64,000 nucleotides of DNA from contig NZ_WOVL01000020.1 of NCBI RefSeq assembly GCF_009737085.1, positions 28,302-92,301 of the forward strand, given 5' to 3'. Shown piece after piece: positions 1 to 8,709 of this stretch. This DNA is from Paenibacillus sp. NEAU-GSW1. GTDB taxonomy: Bacteria > Bacillota > Bacilli > Paenibacillales > Paenibacillaceae. Position 1 is the stretch's first letter; each line of letters begins with the position of its first letter. The notes beneath the pieces were generated by a model. That model searched no databases. It worked only from the letters and a program-made list of their open reading frames with translations, and was not told the origin of the DNA. The translations under genes and the position numbers were made by a program.

Positions 1-572
1 GTGATGAACAGAATGGTCTTCCGCGTGTTCAGCCATATCTGCTCCAATTCCTTGTGCAGCAGCAGCCTCGTCTGTTCGTCCAGCGCAGCGAACGGCTCAT
101 CCATGAGCAGAATCTCCGGGTCCATGACGAGCGCCCGCGCAATTGCCACCCGCTGCTTCATCCCGCCCGACAGCTCATGGGGATAGCGGTCTGCGAACTT
201 GCCAAGATGGACTGCCCGGATCTGCTCCATGGCCCGCTCGCGGCGTTCCTTCTTTTTGATTCCCTTTTGCTTGAGACCGAAAGCGACATTCTCCAACACG
301 GTGAGCCAAGGGTACAGCGCATGGTCCTGGAACACAACGATCCGGTCAGGCCCCGGAGCTGTGACTTCCTTGCCGTTCGCTTCGACGCGCCCGCGATCCG
401 CCCGCTCCAGCCCCGCCACCAAATTAAGCAGTGTGGACTTGCCGCAGCCGGAAGGGCCGAGGATGGAGACGAACTCTCCCTTACCTATCTCGAAGGCGAT
501 GTCCTCCAGCGCGGTGTAGCCCGCCCCGCCCCGTTGCGCGAACGTCTTGCCGACTTCTTCTATCCGGATCAT
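1..572 (-). CDS. ABC transporter ATP-binding protein, nitrate/sulfonate/taurine type (3' end outside window)
   Basis: Cytoplasmic ATPase of an SsuB/TauB/NrtD-type importer. The protein reads MIRIEEVGKTFAQ from an ATG at 570-572. The Walker A GPSGCGKST, the Q-loop FQDHALYPWL, the signature LSGGMKQR and the Walker B ILLMDEP are all present. The Q-loop ending in LYPWL is typical of the nitrate/sulfonate subfamily. The gene runs off the left edge after about 190 codons, just past the D-loop (AALDEQT) and the H-loop strand. It starts 30 bp downstream of the Crp/Fnr gene on the same strand, so the two are probably co-transcribed. The substrate cannot be told because the permease and binding protein lie outside the window. 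Confidence 0.9.
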   Translation of the reverse strand, partial: MIRIEEVGKTFAQRGGAGYTALEDIAFEIGKGEFVSILGPSGCGKSTLLNLVAGLERADRGRVEANGKEVTAPGPDRIVVFQDHALYPWLTVLENVAFGLKQKGIKKKERRERAMEQIRAVHLGKFADRYPHELSGGMKQRVAIARALVMDPEILLMDEPFAALDEQTRLLLHKELEQIWLNTRKTILFI

Positions 573-601
573 GCTCCGCCCCCCCATAGCCTTCCATTTC
601 A

Positions 602-1282
602 TTACAAGTGCTGTTGGAACTCGTCGGTATCGAGAATGACAACCATCTTCTTCTCATAGCGAATGATGCCTTCGTCCCGCCACCGGCCCAACGTTTCCGT
701 AACCGTCTGCCTGCTGCAGCCGATGACATAGGAGATCTCCTCATGGCTAAGCGGAAGCGTGACAACCGTCTCCTTCCCTGCACGAACTCCGAGCTGCATT
801 AATAGCTGAGCCAGCCTCCAGGCAACCGGACGCGAGATGAGCATCTCCACGTACCGTTGTGTCTGCAGCAGACGGCGGGCGTTGGTCACCGTTAGCGCGT
901 AGAGGGCATCCGGATGTCTCTTCAGCAAGCCGGTGAATTGGGAAGCCGGAATCGAGAGAATGCGGCTGTCCATGATGCATCGCGCATAGCGTTGCCTCTT
1001 CTGCCCCGTCAGCACCTCTGCCGCGCCAAACACCTCGCCCTTGTGCCGCAGGAACAAGGTGATGCTCTGGCCCTCTTGCGCAAACTGCGAGATCTTCACC
1101 AGTCCGTCCTGGACGAAGTAGATCTCCTGACTCTCTTCCTCGCCCCTGAAGATAAAGGAGTTCTTCTTCATGTCGCGAGAAGTGCCGAATTCCTCGAAGA
1201 GCTTCGCTAACGCGAGTTGCTCGGCTTCGCCGCTATCCGTTACGGTTCCTTCCGAATAGGAGGACATACCCTCTTGGTCCAT
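602..1282 (-). CDS. Crp/Fnr family transcriptional regulator
   Basis: 226-residue regulator. An N-terminal cyclic-nucleotide-binding-like beta barrel (about residues 30-140, with FFEVxGAAEVL-like features around HKGEVFGAAEVLTG) is followed by a long dimer helix and a C-terminal winged HTH of the Crp type (LSHEEISYVIGCSRQTVTETLGRWRDEGII). No Fnr-type four-cysteine cluster is visible; the few cysteines are scattered, so oxygen sensing by a [4Fe-4S] centre is unlikely. It lies directly upstream of the ABC ATPase and probably controls that operon. The effector is unknown. Length is normal for the family. Confidence 0.88.
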   Translation of the reverse strand: MDQEGMSSYSEGTVTDSGEAEQLALAKLFEEFGTSRDMKKNSFIFRGEEESQEIYFVQDGLVKISQFAQEGQSITLFLRHKGEVFGAAEVLTGQKRQRYARCIMDSRILSIPASQFTGLLKRHPDALYALTVTNARRLLQTQRYVEMLISRPVAWRLAQLLMQLGVRAGKETVVTLPLSHEEISYVIGCSRQTVTETLGRWRDEGIIRYEKKMVVILDTDEFQQHL

Positions 1283-1371
1283 CGTCGTTGCGCCCCTCTC
1301 TGGCTGTTTGGGTAATTCTAAGTTTACTTATCGGTATTTACGATTATAGTTCATGGTTTAAACCAAAAACA

Positions 1372-1385
1372 GTCGGCTAGCCGAC
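1372..1385. promoter_or_regulatory. Perfect 14-bp palindrome upstream of the Crp/Fnr gene
   Basis: GTCGGCTAGCCGAC is a perfect inverted repeat 90 bp upstream of the regulator start. It could be an operator for this regulator or part of a small hairpin. It does not match the usual Crp/Fnr half-site TGTGA. Confidence 0.35.
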
Positions 1386-1444
1386 AAAAATATAGGTGTA
1401 TCATTGATTTATTCGATGAAGTCGATAGCGGGGGCAAAAAATAA

Positions 1445-1481
1445 GGTTGTCCCGAAGGCCGGCAAGGCCTTCGAGACAACC
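1445..1481 (-). terminator. Hairpin terminator downstream of the HIT gene
   Basis: A long inverted repeat (GGTTGTC...GACAACC with an inner CGAAGGCC/GGCCTTCG stem) lies 64 bp after the HIT stop codon. On the minus strand it is followed by TTATTTTTT, as expected of an intrinsic terminator. Confidence 0.75.
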
Positions 1482-1544
1482 AATATTGGATCATCCAATA
1501 GAATAACCGGACGCTAAAGAGGGGCACCACGAGAACCGATTTCT

Positions 1545-1997
1545 TCACTCATGGCGGCTCAGGCCCCAACCGTCCCGCTCAGAGGTAAACATATTGCGCA
1601 GTTTCTGGGCAATTTCTACAGCTTCATTTTCATTGCATGACTTTTCTTGAGAAATAAATGTCATACCTTTGGTCAAGCTATGACTCATTCGAGGGATGAA
1701 GTGTGCATGGAAATGTGGGACACCATCAATCGTTATAAGTGAATAAACCCGTTCGGCACCGGTTATCTGTTTAAGCGCTGCATAAAGTTTCTTGACTACA
1801 TATCCATATGATCTCGCTTCTTCATCATTCATATCAGAGAAATCAAGGAAATGCCTTTTGGATTCTATCACCAATTGACCTATAACTGATTGTTCCGCCG
1901 GAAAATGGCAAACCATCCAATGTTCATCTTCATAAATATATCCACCCGGCGGTTGGTTTGAAGTCCCGGAATGTTTGTTACAAATGAAACAAGACAT
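1545..1997 (-). CDS. HIT family protein (nucleotide hydrolase/transferase)
   Basis: 150 residues. The histidine triad is seen as PHFHAHFIPR (H-x-H-x-H) near residue 115, which is the nucleotide phosphate-binding site of the family. An N-terminal CFIC pair is the sort of half zinc site found in Fhit/HinT-like proteins. Such proteins hydrolyse dinucleoside polyphosphates or nucleoside phosphoramidates in the cytoplasm; the exact substrate cannot be read here. It lies 19 bp downstream of the methyltransferase on the same strand and could be its operon partner. Confidence 0.85.
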   Translation of the reverse strand: MSCFICNKHSGTSNQPPGGYIYEDEHWMVCHFPAEQSVIGQLVIESKRHFLDFSDMNDEEARSYGYVVKKLYAALKQITGAERVYSLITIDGVPHFHAHFIPRMSHSLTKGMTFISQEKSCNENEAVEIAQKLRNMFTSERDGWGLSRHE

Positions 1998-2016
1998 GTA
2001 TATCGCCTCTTTTCAA

Positions 2017-2823
2017 TTATTTTCTTCTCCCTATATATAGCAAGTGAGATGATATCCCCAAAACGGATGGATCATTAGCAATGGAGATAAGAAAATGAAT
2101 CATTCTATCATACTCACCTTGATCTGCCCAATACTGCTTTTGTTCATTTGAAAGCATTGCACCAATGCTAGAAGAACCAATTAAATCTATCGCATCGAAT
2201 CCATTCTCCTCCATAAAAGGTTTTACTTCATCAATGTTAAAATAAAACGCCCCTGTAAATCGGCCTTTATCGTTATGATTGAAAACCCCGTTCTCGTAGA
2301 ACTCATTTATTGTATCTAGGTTATCATTCGGCTTCCAATGCTGTGGGTATTGTAAAGATGTAATTGTCATTCTCATCCGACTCTGGAAAGCAACAAAAAC
2401 GATGCCGTTTCTCTTTGTTACGCGATGCAACTCCCTAACTGCTGATATTCGTTCCTCTTCTTTTTGCAAATGGTATAGTGGACCAAGCATCAAAGAAGCA
2501 TCGTATACCTCGTCCGATATCCCTTCTAAATTTGTTGCATTTAATAAATGAAACCCATTAAATTGTTCTGTCAATCCTAATTCAGATGCCTTCTGTTTCG
2601 CTATTTCAACTAACTTAGGTGTTAGGTCAGATAGCGTTACGTTATATCCTAGCTTCGCCAACTCTATTGCGTACTTACCTGGTCCTGCGCCATTATCTAA
2701 TACAGTTCCGGATGCAGCTAAATACTGTTTGATATAGTGCATATTAATAGTAAACTCAAGTGGTTCCCTATCCAACCTTCCCCATTCATCAAATTGGGAG
2801 TAGTAATCAATAACATGATCCAT
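2017..2823 (-). CDS. Class I SAM-dependent methyltransferase
   Basis: 268 residues. Motif I VLDNGAGPGKYAIELA (residues about 40-55) and the following acidic residue in LSDLTPKLVEIA mark the SAM-binding Rossmann fold of the UbiE/COG2226 type. The central LMLGPLYHLQ is a common post-motif sequence in this group. The substrate is unknown. A T-box leader precedes it, so expression should rise when a particular tRNA is uncharged; that is unusual for a methyltransferase and may hint at an amino-acid-related substrate or at a replaced downstream gene. Confidence 0.85.
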   Translation of the reverse strand: MDHVIDYYSQFDEWGRLDREPLEFTINMHYIKQYLAASGTVLDNGAGPGKYAIELAKLGYNVTLSDLTPKLVEIAKQKASELGLTEQFNGFHLLNATNLEGISDEVYDASLMLGPLYHLQKEEERISAVRELHRVTKRNGIVFVAFQSRMRMTITSLQYPQHWKPNDNLDTINEFYENGVFNHNDKGRFTGAFYFNIDEVKPFMEENGFDAIDLIGSSSIGAMLSNEQKQYWADQGEYDRMIHFLISIANDPSVLGISSHLLYIGRRK

Positions 2824-2866
2824 CTACCAAAACACCTGCCTTATCACAAACTTTTTGAGAAAACAG

Positions 2867-3125
2867 AAAAAACCTATCGCCTGCAAAGAGGCGATAGGTT
2901 TAACCTTCGCGGTACCACTCTTCTTGATCGTTGTTGGAAGTAAAAAGACAACGAATCTTAGAACCTGATTACGGGGGTTAGCCGTTAGGATCTACAAATT
3001 TTCGATCTTACCGCTCATGGGCGAGTTGGGGAAACTATTGACTGTCTTGCACCTACCGACAGTTCTCTGGGCAATAGCTATTCCTTAATACTCCCAATCA
3101 TTGCGTTTGGCCATGTTCTAATTGG
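2867..3125 (-). promoter_or_regulatory. T-box riboswitch leader
   Basis: On the minus strand, the conserved T-box sequence AGAGTGGTACCGCG (within 2902-2922) is followed by a strong terminator stem-loop (ACCTATCGCC...GGCGATAGGT, then TTTTTT; 2867-2900). Upstream, 3000-3110 carries Stem I features: an AGTA/GAA loop and an apical AGAGA...GGTGCAAG segment. This is a tRNA-sensing leader that lets transcription continue into the methyltransferase gene at 2823 when the cognate tRNA is uncharged. The specifier loop appears to contain UUUCCCCA, so Phe (UUC) or Pro (CCC/CCA) are candidates; I cannot decide between them. Confidence 0.85.
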
Positions 3126-3129
3126 ACTC

Positions 3130-3159
3130 AGTATATAATTAGCAAATATTACCTGTCAA
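3130..3159 (-). promoter_or_regulatory. Sigma-A type promoter of the T-box transcript
   Basis: On the minus strand a -35 TTGACA (3154-3159) and a -10 TATACT (3130-3135) are separated by 18 bp, immediately upstream of the T-box leader. Confidence 0.7.
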
Positions 3160-3235
3160 CAGAAAATTGGCATTAACAATTTCCCTCACTAATACTCACC
3201 AAAAGCTCGACTCTCCGCTTGACGAGCCCCAAGAG

Positions 3236-4153
3236 CTACATAAGCGATTTTCGGTAATCGCTCGGAGAGACGCCCGACCAGCGTTTGAACTGCCGGCTGA
3301 AGTGGGCGATGTCCCGGTAACCGAGTCTGAGCGCGATATCGGATACCGAAATGCTCAGATCGAGCAGCCAGCGTTTAGCCAGTTGCAGCTTCACTTGGGA
3401 CAAATACTGCCGCGGCGACAAGCCGAAGGCTTCGTGAAACAACCGATTGCAATACGCCGTGCTAAATCCGAGCCGGCCTGCGATCCGTTCCACAGTACGC
3501 CCCTCGCCGCCTGCATCGTCCAGGACTGCCGGCTCGCTTGCGCTCGCGGCGTTCTCCGCCGCCTCTTCGAGCATGCGGGCCATTTCCCGCGCCACGGGAA
3601 GCCGCGAAGACGAAGGGGTATCCGCAGCCGTTCCTTCCTCCTCCAGCGCATCCCCCAGCACGGAGCACAACTCGAAAAGCGCCGACAGCACGCGAATGTG
3701 CGAGTTCGGGTCCGCAGCTTGCGGGATCGTTCGCGTCATTTCGAGCAGCTTGCCGAGCGGCTCGTAAAGCTTGCGGGCAATTCCGGAACCTTGAGGAAAA
3801 ACGACCGTGTTCGTATGCTGCATCCTCCGGCGAAAACGAGCTTCCCCAATGTCGAAGTGCAGACAAAAATAAGACATTTCTTCCCCGCCCTGCACCTCGC
3901 TGCGATGGCGCTCTCCCGACCGAATAAGCAAGATGTCGCCCGTTTCCTGCGCGATGGGCATACCGTTGACGTGCATGAGCTGTTTCCCCGCCAGCACCCA
4001 GTTAATTTCAAACAAAGAATGATAGTGAACGGGATACGACCAGTTCGGTTCCACCGTGCGCATATGCGCGTAATGCAGCGATACCGTCGCCTCCATATTG
4101 GGCAGCATATATGCTTCCCGGCTATGCCTTTCGCCTGTCGGCAGCTTCCACAA
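3236..4153 (-). CDS. AraC family transcriptional regulator with N-terminal cupin domain
   Basis: 305 residues. The N-terminal half has cupin features (YPVHYHSLFEINWVLAGKQLMHVNG) that would bind a sugar-type effector. The C-terminal two HTH motifs end with the classical AraC block SDIALRLGYRDIAHFSRQFKRWSGVSPSDYRK. The chosen TTG start at 4151-4153 has an AGGAGG ribosome site about 10 bp upstream. It is divergent from the GH52 xylosidase gene across 134 bp and most likely controls it, and perhaps the GH120 gene, in response to xylo-oligosaccharides. Confidence 0.88.
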   Translation of the reverse strand: MWKLPTGERHSREAYMLPNMEATVSLHYAHMRTVEPNWSYPVHYHSLFEINWVLAGKQLMHVNGMPIAQETGDILLIRSGERHRSEVQGGEEMSYFCLHFDIGEARFRRRMQHTNTVVFPQGSGIARKLYEPLGKLLEMTRTIPQAADPNSHIRVLSALFELCSVLGDALEEEGTAADTPSSSRLPVAREMARMLEEAAENAASASEPAVLDDAGGEGRTVERIAGRLGFSTAYCNRLFHEAFGLSPRQYLSQVKLQLAKRWLLDLSISVSDIALRLGYRDIAHFSRQFKRWSGVSPSDYRKSLM

Positions 4154-4287
4154 GGCACGTCCCTCCTAGTTGCGATTTGGGTAAAAACAGGTTCGATTTG
4201 CTATACTTCCTAAGTAAAATGTGATTTATATTTAGGATAAAAGCAGAATCCCATCTTCGCAACCATTAACCTTGAGGAGGCACATGC

Positions 4288-6399
4288 ATGACTTTAAATT
4301 CATTCTTCAACGCCCACCATTCCCCGATCGGCGCTTTCGCCAGCTTCACCCTCGGATTCCCCGGCGCAACCGGCGGCTTTGATCTCGAGCGCGGCGTTCC
4401 GCCGAAACAAAACGTCTACATTGGTCTGCAAAAGCGTGACGGATATAGCTACGAGGCGCTCCCTTTCTACGAAGGAGCAGACGATGAAACGAAGCGTTAT
4501 GCAGCCGAGCATGGTTCTTCCCTTAGCGACAGCGGCCAGATCGTCTCCGTATTCCCGCCTGACGCGATCACACGCGATTTCCGGCTATGCACCGACACTT
4601 GGCAGGCCGGCGATCTCACGTTCCGCATCTATTCCCAGGTCCGCTCGGTCCCCGATCCGTTGACGGCAACCGAACAAGAGCTGCGCGAAGCGCTGCTTCC
4701 CGCCGTGCTCGCGGAAATCACGATCGACAACACCCAAGGCGATCAGCCTCGGCAAGCGTTCTTTGGCTTCAGAGGCAACGATCCGTACGCCGCGATGAGG
4801 CGCCTAGACGACTCGACCGACGGTCGTTTGCGCGGCGTCGGGCAAGGGCGCAACGTCGCCATCGCGACGAACGATACGAACGTCACATCTGCGCAAGGCT
4901 TCAACCTAGAAGCTATTCTGAAGCCGATTCGCGTCGAAAACCGGCAGTTCGGTCTCGGGGGCGTCGGCGCTCTGTTGTTCGATACCCCAGCCGGCCAAAA
5001 ACGGACGTACCGATTCGCGCTCGCTTTCCACCGGGACGGTCTCGTCACCTCCGGTATGGATTGCTCCTACTGGTATTCTCGATACTACCGCAACCTCGAG
5101 TCGGTCACCGAGGCCGCGCTTGCCCGGTTCGACGACTATGTGCAAGATTGCCATGATGCCAACCGGATGATCGACGACGCCCCGTTGTCTGCCGATCAGA
5201 AATTCATGATGGCGCACTCCATCCGAAGCTATTACGGCAACACCCAGCTGCTCGACCGCGACGGTTCGCCGCTGTGGATCGTCAATGAAGGCGAATATCG
5301 GATGATCAATACTTTCGATCTGACCGTCGACCAACTGTTCTACGAATTGAAGATGAATCCATGGACCGTTAAAAACGAGCTCGATCTGTTCGCGGAACGC
5401 TATTCCTATTACGATGAAGCCCATTTCCCCGGCAACGACAAAGCGTATCCGGGCGGCATCAGCTTCACCCATGACATGGGCGTCGCCAACGTATTCTCGC
5501 GTCCGGGCTACTCTTCGTATGAGCTGCACGGCATCACAGACTGCTTCTCCCAAATGACGCACGAGCAGCTCGTGAACTGGGTGCTGACTGCGGCCGTGTA
5601 TGCGGAACAGACCGGCGACCGCGACTGGCTGGGGCAGCGGCTTTCACTGCTCGGCGAGTGCTTGGAAAGCATGATGAACCGCGACCATCCGGATCCGACG
5701 CAGCGCAACGGGCTGATGGGACTCGACAGCAGCCGCACGATGGGCGGCGCGGAAATTACAACATACGACAGCCTCGACGTGTCGCTCGGACAGGCCCGCA
5801 ACAATATTTATTTGGCCGGCAAATGCTGGGCAGCATACGTTGCGCTCGAAAAGATTTTCCGGGATTTCGGCCGGGCCGAGTGGGCACAAGCAGCTGGCTT
5901 GCAAGCAGAGCGCTGCGCGGCGACACAGGCCGGCAGCATGACGGAAGGCGGTTACATTCCCGCTGTCATCGGGGAGAACAACGATTCGCGCATCATCCCC
6001 GCAATCGAAGGGCTCGTATTCCCTTATTTCACCGGCAACGCAGAAGCTTTGGAAGAGGAAGGCCGATTCGGCCGCTACATCCGCGCTTTGAAGACGCATT
6101 TGCAAACGGTGCTCGTTCCTGGCGTATGCTTGTTCGAAGACGGAGGCTGGAAGCTTTCGTCGACGAGCTCCAACTCGTGGCTGAGTAAAATTTATCTTTG
6201 CCAATTCGTTGCGCACCGGTTGCTCGGTTTGCCGCAGGACGCATCCGCCGCCGCGGCCGACGCCGCGCACGTCGATTGGCTGCTCCGCCCCGAATCCGCG
6301 ATTTGGAGCTGGAGCGACCAGATGCTGAATGGCGTGCCGTGCGGCAGCCGGTATTACCCGCGAGGCGTTACAAGTATTTTGTGGCTTGAAAAACAATGA
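4288..6399 (+). CDS. Glycoside hydrolase family 52 beta-xylosidase
   Basis: 703 residues, full length for GH52. From memory of the family, the N-terminal FFNAHHSPIGAFASFTLG and the C-terminal YYPRGVTSILWLE blocks match the Geobacillus enzyme closely. The retaining nucleophile corresponds to E334 in WIVNEGEYRM and the acid/base to D494 in TTYDSLDVS. There is no signal peptide, so it should act in the cytoplasm, cleaving imported xylo-oligosaccharides to xylose. A GAGGAGG ribosome site precedes the ATG. It sits between a divergent AraC regulator and a GH120 gene, forming a small xylan utilisation locus without its own transporter in view. Confidence 0.96.
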   Translation: MTLNSFFNAHHSPIGAFASFTLGFPGATGGFDLERGVPPKQNVYIGLQKRDGYSYEALPFYEGADDETKRYAAEHGSSLSDSGQIVSVFPPDAITRDFRLCTDTWQAGDLTFRIYSQVRSVPDPLTATEQELREALLPAVLAEITIDNTQGDQPRQAFFGFRGNDPYAAMRRLDDSTDGRLRGVGQGRNVAIATNDTNVTSAQGFNLEAILKPIRVENRQFGLGGVGALLFDTPAGQKRTYRFALAFHRDGLVTSGMDCSYWYSRYYRNLESVTEAALARFDDYVQDCHDANRMIDDAPLSADQKFMMAHSIRSYYGNTQLLDRDGSPLWIVNEGEYRMINTFDLTVDQLFYELKMNPWTVKNELDLFAERYSYYDEAHFPGNDKAYPGGISFTHDMGVANVFSRPGYSSYELHGITDCFSQMTHEQLVNWVLTAAVYAEQTGDRDWLGQRLSLLGECLESMMNRDHPDPTQRNGLMGLDSSRTMGGAEITTYDSLDVSLGQARNNIYLAGKCWAAYVALEKIFRDFGRAEWAQAAGLQAERCAATQAGSMTEGGYIPAVIGENNDSRIIPAIEGLVFPYFTGNAEALEEEGRFGRYIRALKTHLQTVLVPGVCLFEDGGWKLSSTSSNSWLSKIYLCQFVAHRLLGLPQDASAAAADAAHVDWLLRPESAIWSWSDQMLNGVPCGSRYYPRGVTSILWLEKQ

Positions 6400-6590
6400 A
6401 TCGTCATCATGAAGAGTCGATAGAAAAATTTATCGCCTGTTACAAAGACGATCCTGATCTATTCTCTGATCTCTCCCATAATATTTTTCTAGTATAATGA
6501 CTTAATACAACAATAATTTTATACATTGCCTGCCTTCAGCTTGTAAGGAATTCTTACGACTTTTTTAAGGTAGGAAGAAGGAGAGTCTTT

Positions 6591-8615
6591 ATGGAATTTC
6601 ATGTATCCATACAAGGGAATGATCAGCTAAAAGGAACAGCTGATCAACCCTTTCGTACAATATCACGCGCTGCGGCTCATGCCATGGCTGGTGATACGGT
6701 TATTGTTCATGCCGGAGTATACAGGGAATGGGTTAACCCGGCTAATGGCGGAACAGCGGAGCATAGAATCATATATCGATCCGCAGGAGACGGGGAAGTC
6801 GTCATTACAGGAGCTGAACGGATTACCGACTGGAAGTCTGAAGGAGGCAATGCTTGGAGCACGGAAGTACCCAATTCCATGTTTTCCGTTCGTAATCCCT
6901 TTGAAGTGGAATTGAGCGGAGACTGGGTGTTTGACGGTCCCTTCCCGGTTCATCTCGGTGATGTATATTTGGATTGCAAATCTCTATATGAATGCGATAG
7001 TGTTGAGCACGTTCACAAGCCCGAAGTTTGGCCCGAAGCCAAATATCCCAAGGACTCACTGTTAAAGTGGTATGCCGAAGTTGGCTCTACGACAACAAAA
7101 ATCTGGGCCAATTTTGGCGGAAAAGATCCTCGTAAGGAAAATGTAGAAATTAGTGTCCGTCCTTATTGCTTCTGGCCCGAGAAACCAGGACTTAACTATA
7201 TAACCGTAAGCGGCTTCACACTTCGTCAAGCCTCTCCTCAATGGGCGCCGCCTACCGACTACCAGGAAGGCTTGATCGGACCTCACTGGAGCAAGGGTTG
7301 GATTATTGAAAACAATAGGATCAGTGAATCCAAATGCGTTGGTATCAGCCTGGGCACCGAAATCGGTACTGGTCACACCAAGTCTTCGGAGAAGCATATT
7401 AAAGGCGGTACTCAACGTGAGCAGGAGGTTATTCTGCGAGCATTACGCTCCGGCTGGCATAAGGATAGAGTCGGCAGTCACATCGTTCGAGGTAATGTGA
7501 TTCATGATTGCGAACAGGCAGGTATTGTGGGTCATATGGGGGGAGCCTTCAGCAGCATTTATCGGAACCGTATTTACAACATTCACCATAAACGGCTCAG
7601 ACACGGTGCCGAAGTAGCGGGAATAAAACTGCATGCTTCCCTGGATACTCAAATTAGTGAAAATATAATCTATAGCTGTTACCGTGCTTTTTGGCTTGAC
7701 TGGCAGGCACAGGGCACCCGCATCAGCCGCAATGTATTTTTCGACAACCTTTCTGAAGATCTTTTCGTTGAGGTTTGCCATGGTCCGTATATGGTCGACA
7801 ATAATCTGTTCCTCTCTCCCATGAATTTCAGAAATATGGCGCAGGGTGGAGCATTTGTCCACAATTTGTTTACAGGTAGATTTGTCGTTCGTTCCGAGAT
7901 TACCCGTACTACGCCGTATCACTTCCCTCACGAGACGGCAATGGCAGGGTACTCCAATATCACAGGAGGCGATGACAGGTACTACAACAATATCTTTTTG
8001 GGGGATAATGACACAAATAAGGCACCTGTTCCAATCACCTTTTTTGAGCATCTTCCACTTAAACCAAGGGATGAAGTTGGAGAGGACGGAAAGACTGTCA
8101 TGGATGGTGTTCCGGACAATTCCATTTGCTATCTGCATGCTGCGGGACTGGAGGGCTATGACAAACATCCTGATGCAAAAGATAAGAAATGGTGGGAATA
8201 CACCAAAGAGGAGCTTGCTGAGCTTGGCGATGCCGCAAAGGATTTCTTTATAGGGAATGCAGTTCTTCCGGTGGCTATGGGTGGAAATTTATTTCTTAAC
8301 AATGCGGTTCCAAGTAGTCATGAATCCAATGCGAAGTTCTATGCGCAGAAGGGTATACAAGTTGAGATTAATCCTGCGCAAGGCAGGGTGCAAATTCAGG
8401 TCAATGAGCCCGAGTTGCTTCGGGGAACCTCTGCAATGTTGGTTACCACCGACCTGCTTGGCAAGACTTATCACGCCGATATGAAGTATGAGGAACCGGA
8501 CAGCACTCCATATCGCTTTGACTCCGACTTTTTCGGAACAAAGAGACCTGATGCAGATGTCACACCTGGTCCGTTTGAATTGACCGAAAATGGTACCATT
8601 GATTTTGAAATTTAG
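6591..8615 (+). CDS. Glycoside hydrolase family 120 type beta-xylosidase (right-handed beta-helix)
   Basis: 674 residues. The start (VSIQGNDQLKGTADQPFRTI) and the repeated GxxIxxNxIxxC pattern indicate a right-handed parallel beta-helix. The block GLIGPHWSKGWIIENNRI and the later EVAGIKLHASLDTQIS, FWLDWQAQGTRISRN and EVCHGPYMVDNNL segments match the GH120 xylosidase XylC of Thermoanaerobacterium as I remember it. There is no signal peptide, so it is cytoplasmic. The gene starts 191 bp after GH52. A separate promoter is possible, since a TATAAT lies at about 6493. A pectate-lyase-like function is the main alternative, but the GH120 block makes it less likely. Confidence 0.85.
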   Translation: MEFHVSIQGNDQLKGTADQPFRTISRAAAHAMAGDTVIVHAGVYREWVNPANGGTAEHRIIYRSAGDGEVVITGAERITDWKSEGGNAWSTEVPNSMFSVRNPFEVELSGDWVFDGPFPVHLGDVYLDCKSLYECDSVEHVHKPEVWPEAKYPKDSLLKWYAEVGSTTTKIWANFGGKDPRKENVEISVRPYCFWPEKPGLNYITVSGFTLRQASPQWAPPTDYQEGLIGPHWSKGWIIENNRISESKCVGISLGTEIGTGHTKSSEKHIKGGTQREQEVILRALRSGWHKDRVGSHIVRGNVIHDCEQAGIVGHMGGAFSSIYRNRIYNIHHKRLRHGAEVAGIKLHASLDTQISENIIYSCYRAFWLDWQAQGTRISRNVFFDNLSEDLFVEVCHGPYMVDNNLFLSPMNFRNMAQGGAFVHNLFTGRFVVRSEITRTTPYHFPHETAMAGYSNITGGDDRYYNNIFLGDNDTNKAPVPITFFEHLPLKPRDEVGEDGKTVMDGVPDNSICYLHAAGLEGYDKHPDAKDKKWWEYTKEELAELGDAAKDFFIGNAVLPVAMGGNLFLNNAVPSSHESNAKFYAQKGIQVEINPAQGRVQIQVNEPELLRGTSAMLVTTDLLGKTYHADMKYEEPDSTPYRFDSDFFGTKRPDADVTPGPFELTENGTIDFEI

Positions 8616-8627
8616 TTTGTTATCGAG

Positions 8628-8660
8628 GATCCAGTCATTTTAGATGATTGGATCTTTTTC
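8628..8660 (+). terminator. Intrinsic terminator after the GH120 gene
   Basis: GATCCAGTCAT and ATGATTGGATC form an almost perfect stem, followed directly by TTTTTC, 13 bp after the stop codon. Confidence 0.85.
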
Positions 8661-8709
8661 GTGTACCTCGTAAAAAATATCGACTAACTCCAAGAAAGAC
8701 TACTACTCA

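Noticed and set aside
1351..1548. 65-codon minus-strand frame after the HIT gene
   Set aside because: It runs through a terminator hairpin, has no ribosome site and no protein-like features.
3167..4213. 348-codon plus-strand frame
   Set aside because: It is antisense to the AraC regulator, which has complete family motifs and a ribosome site.
6686..6705. GGTGATACGGTTATT, like the core of the rlmH-type sites
   Set aside because: It encodes A-G-D-T-V-I-V in the GH120 protein, is conserved in that family, and has neither the inverted arms nor the G-E-P-Y-H-K reading.
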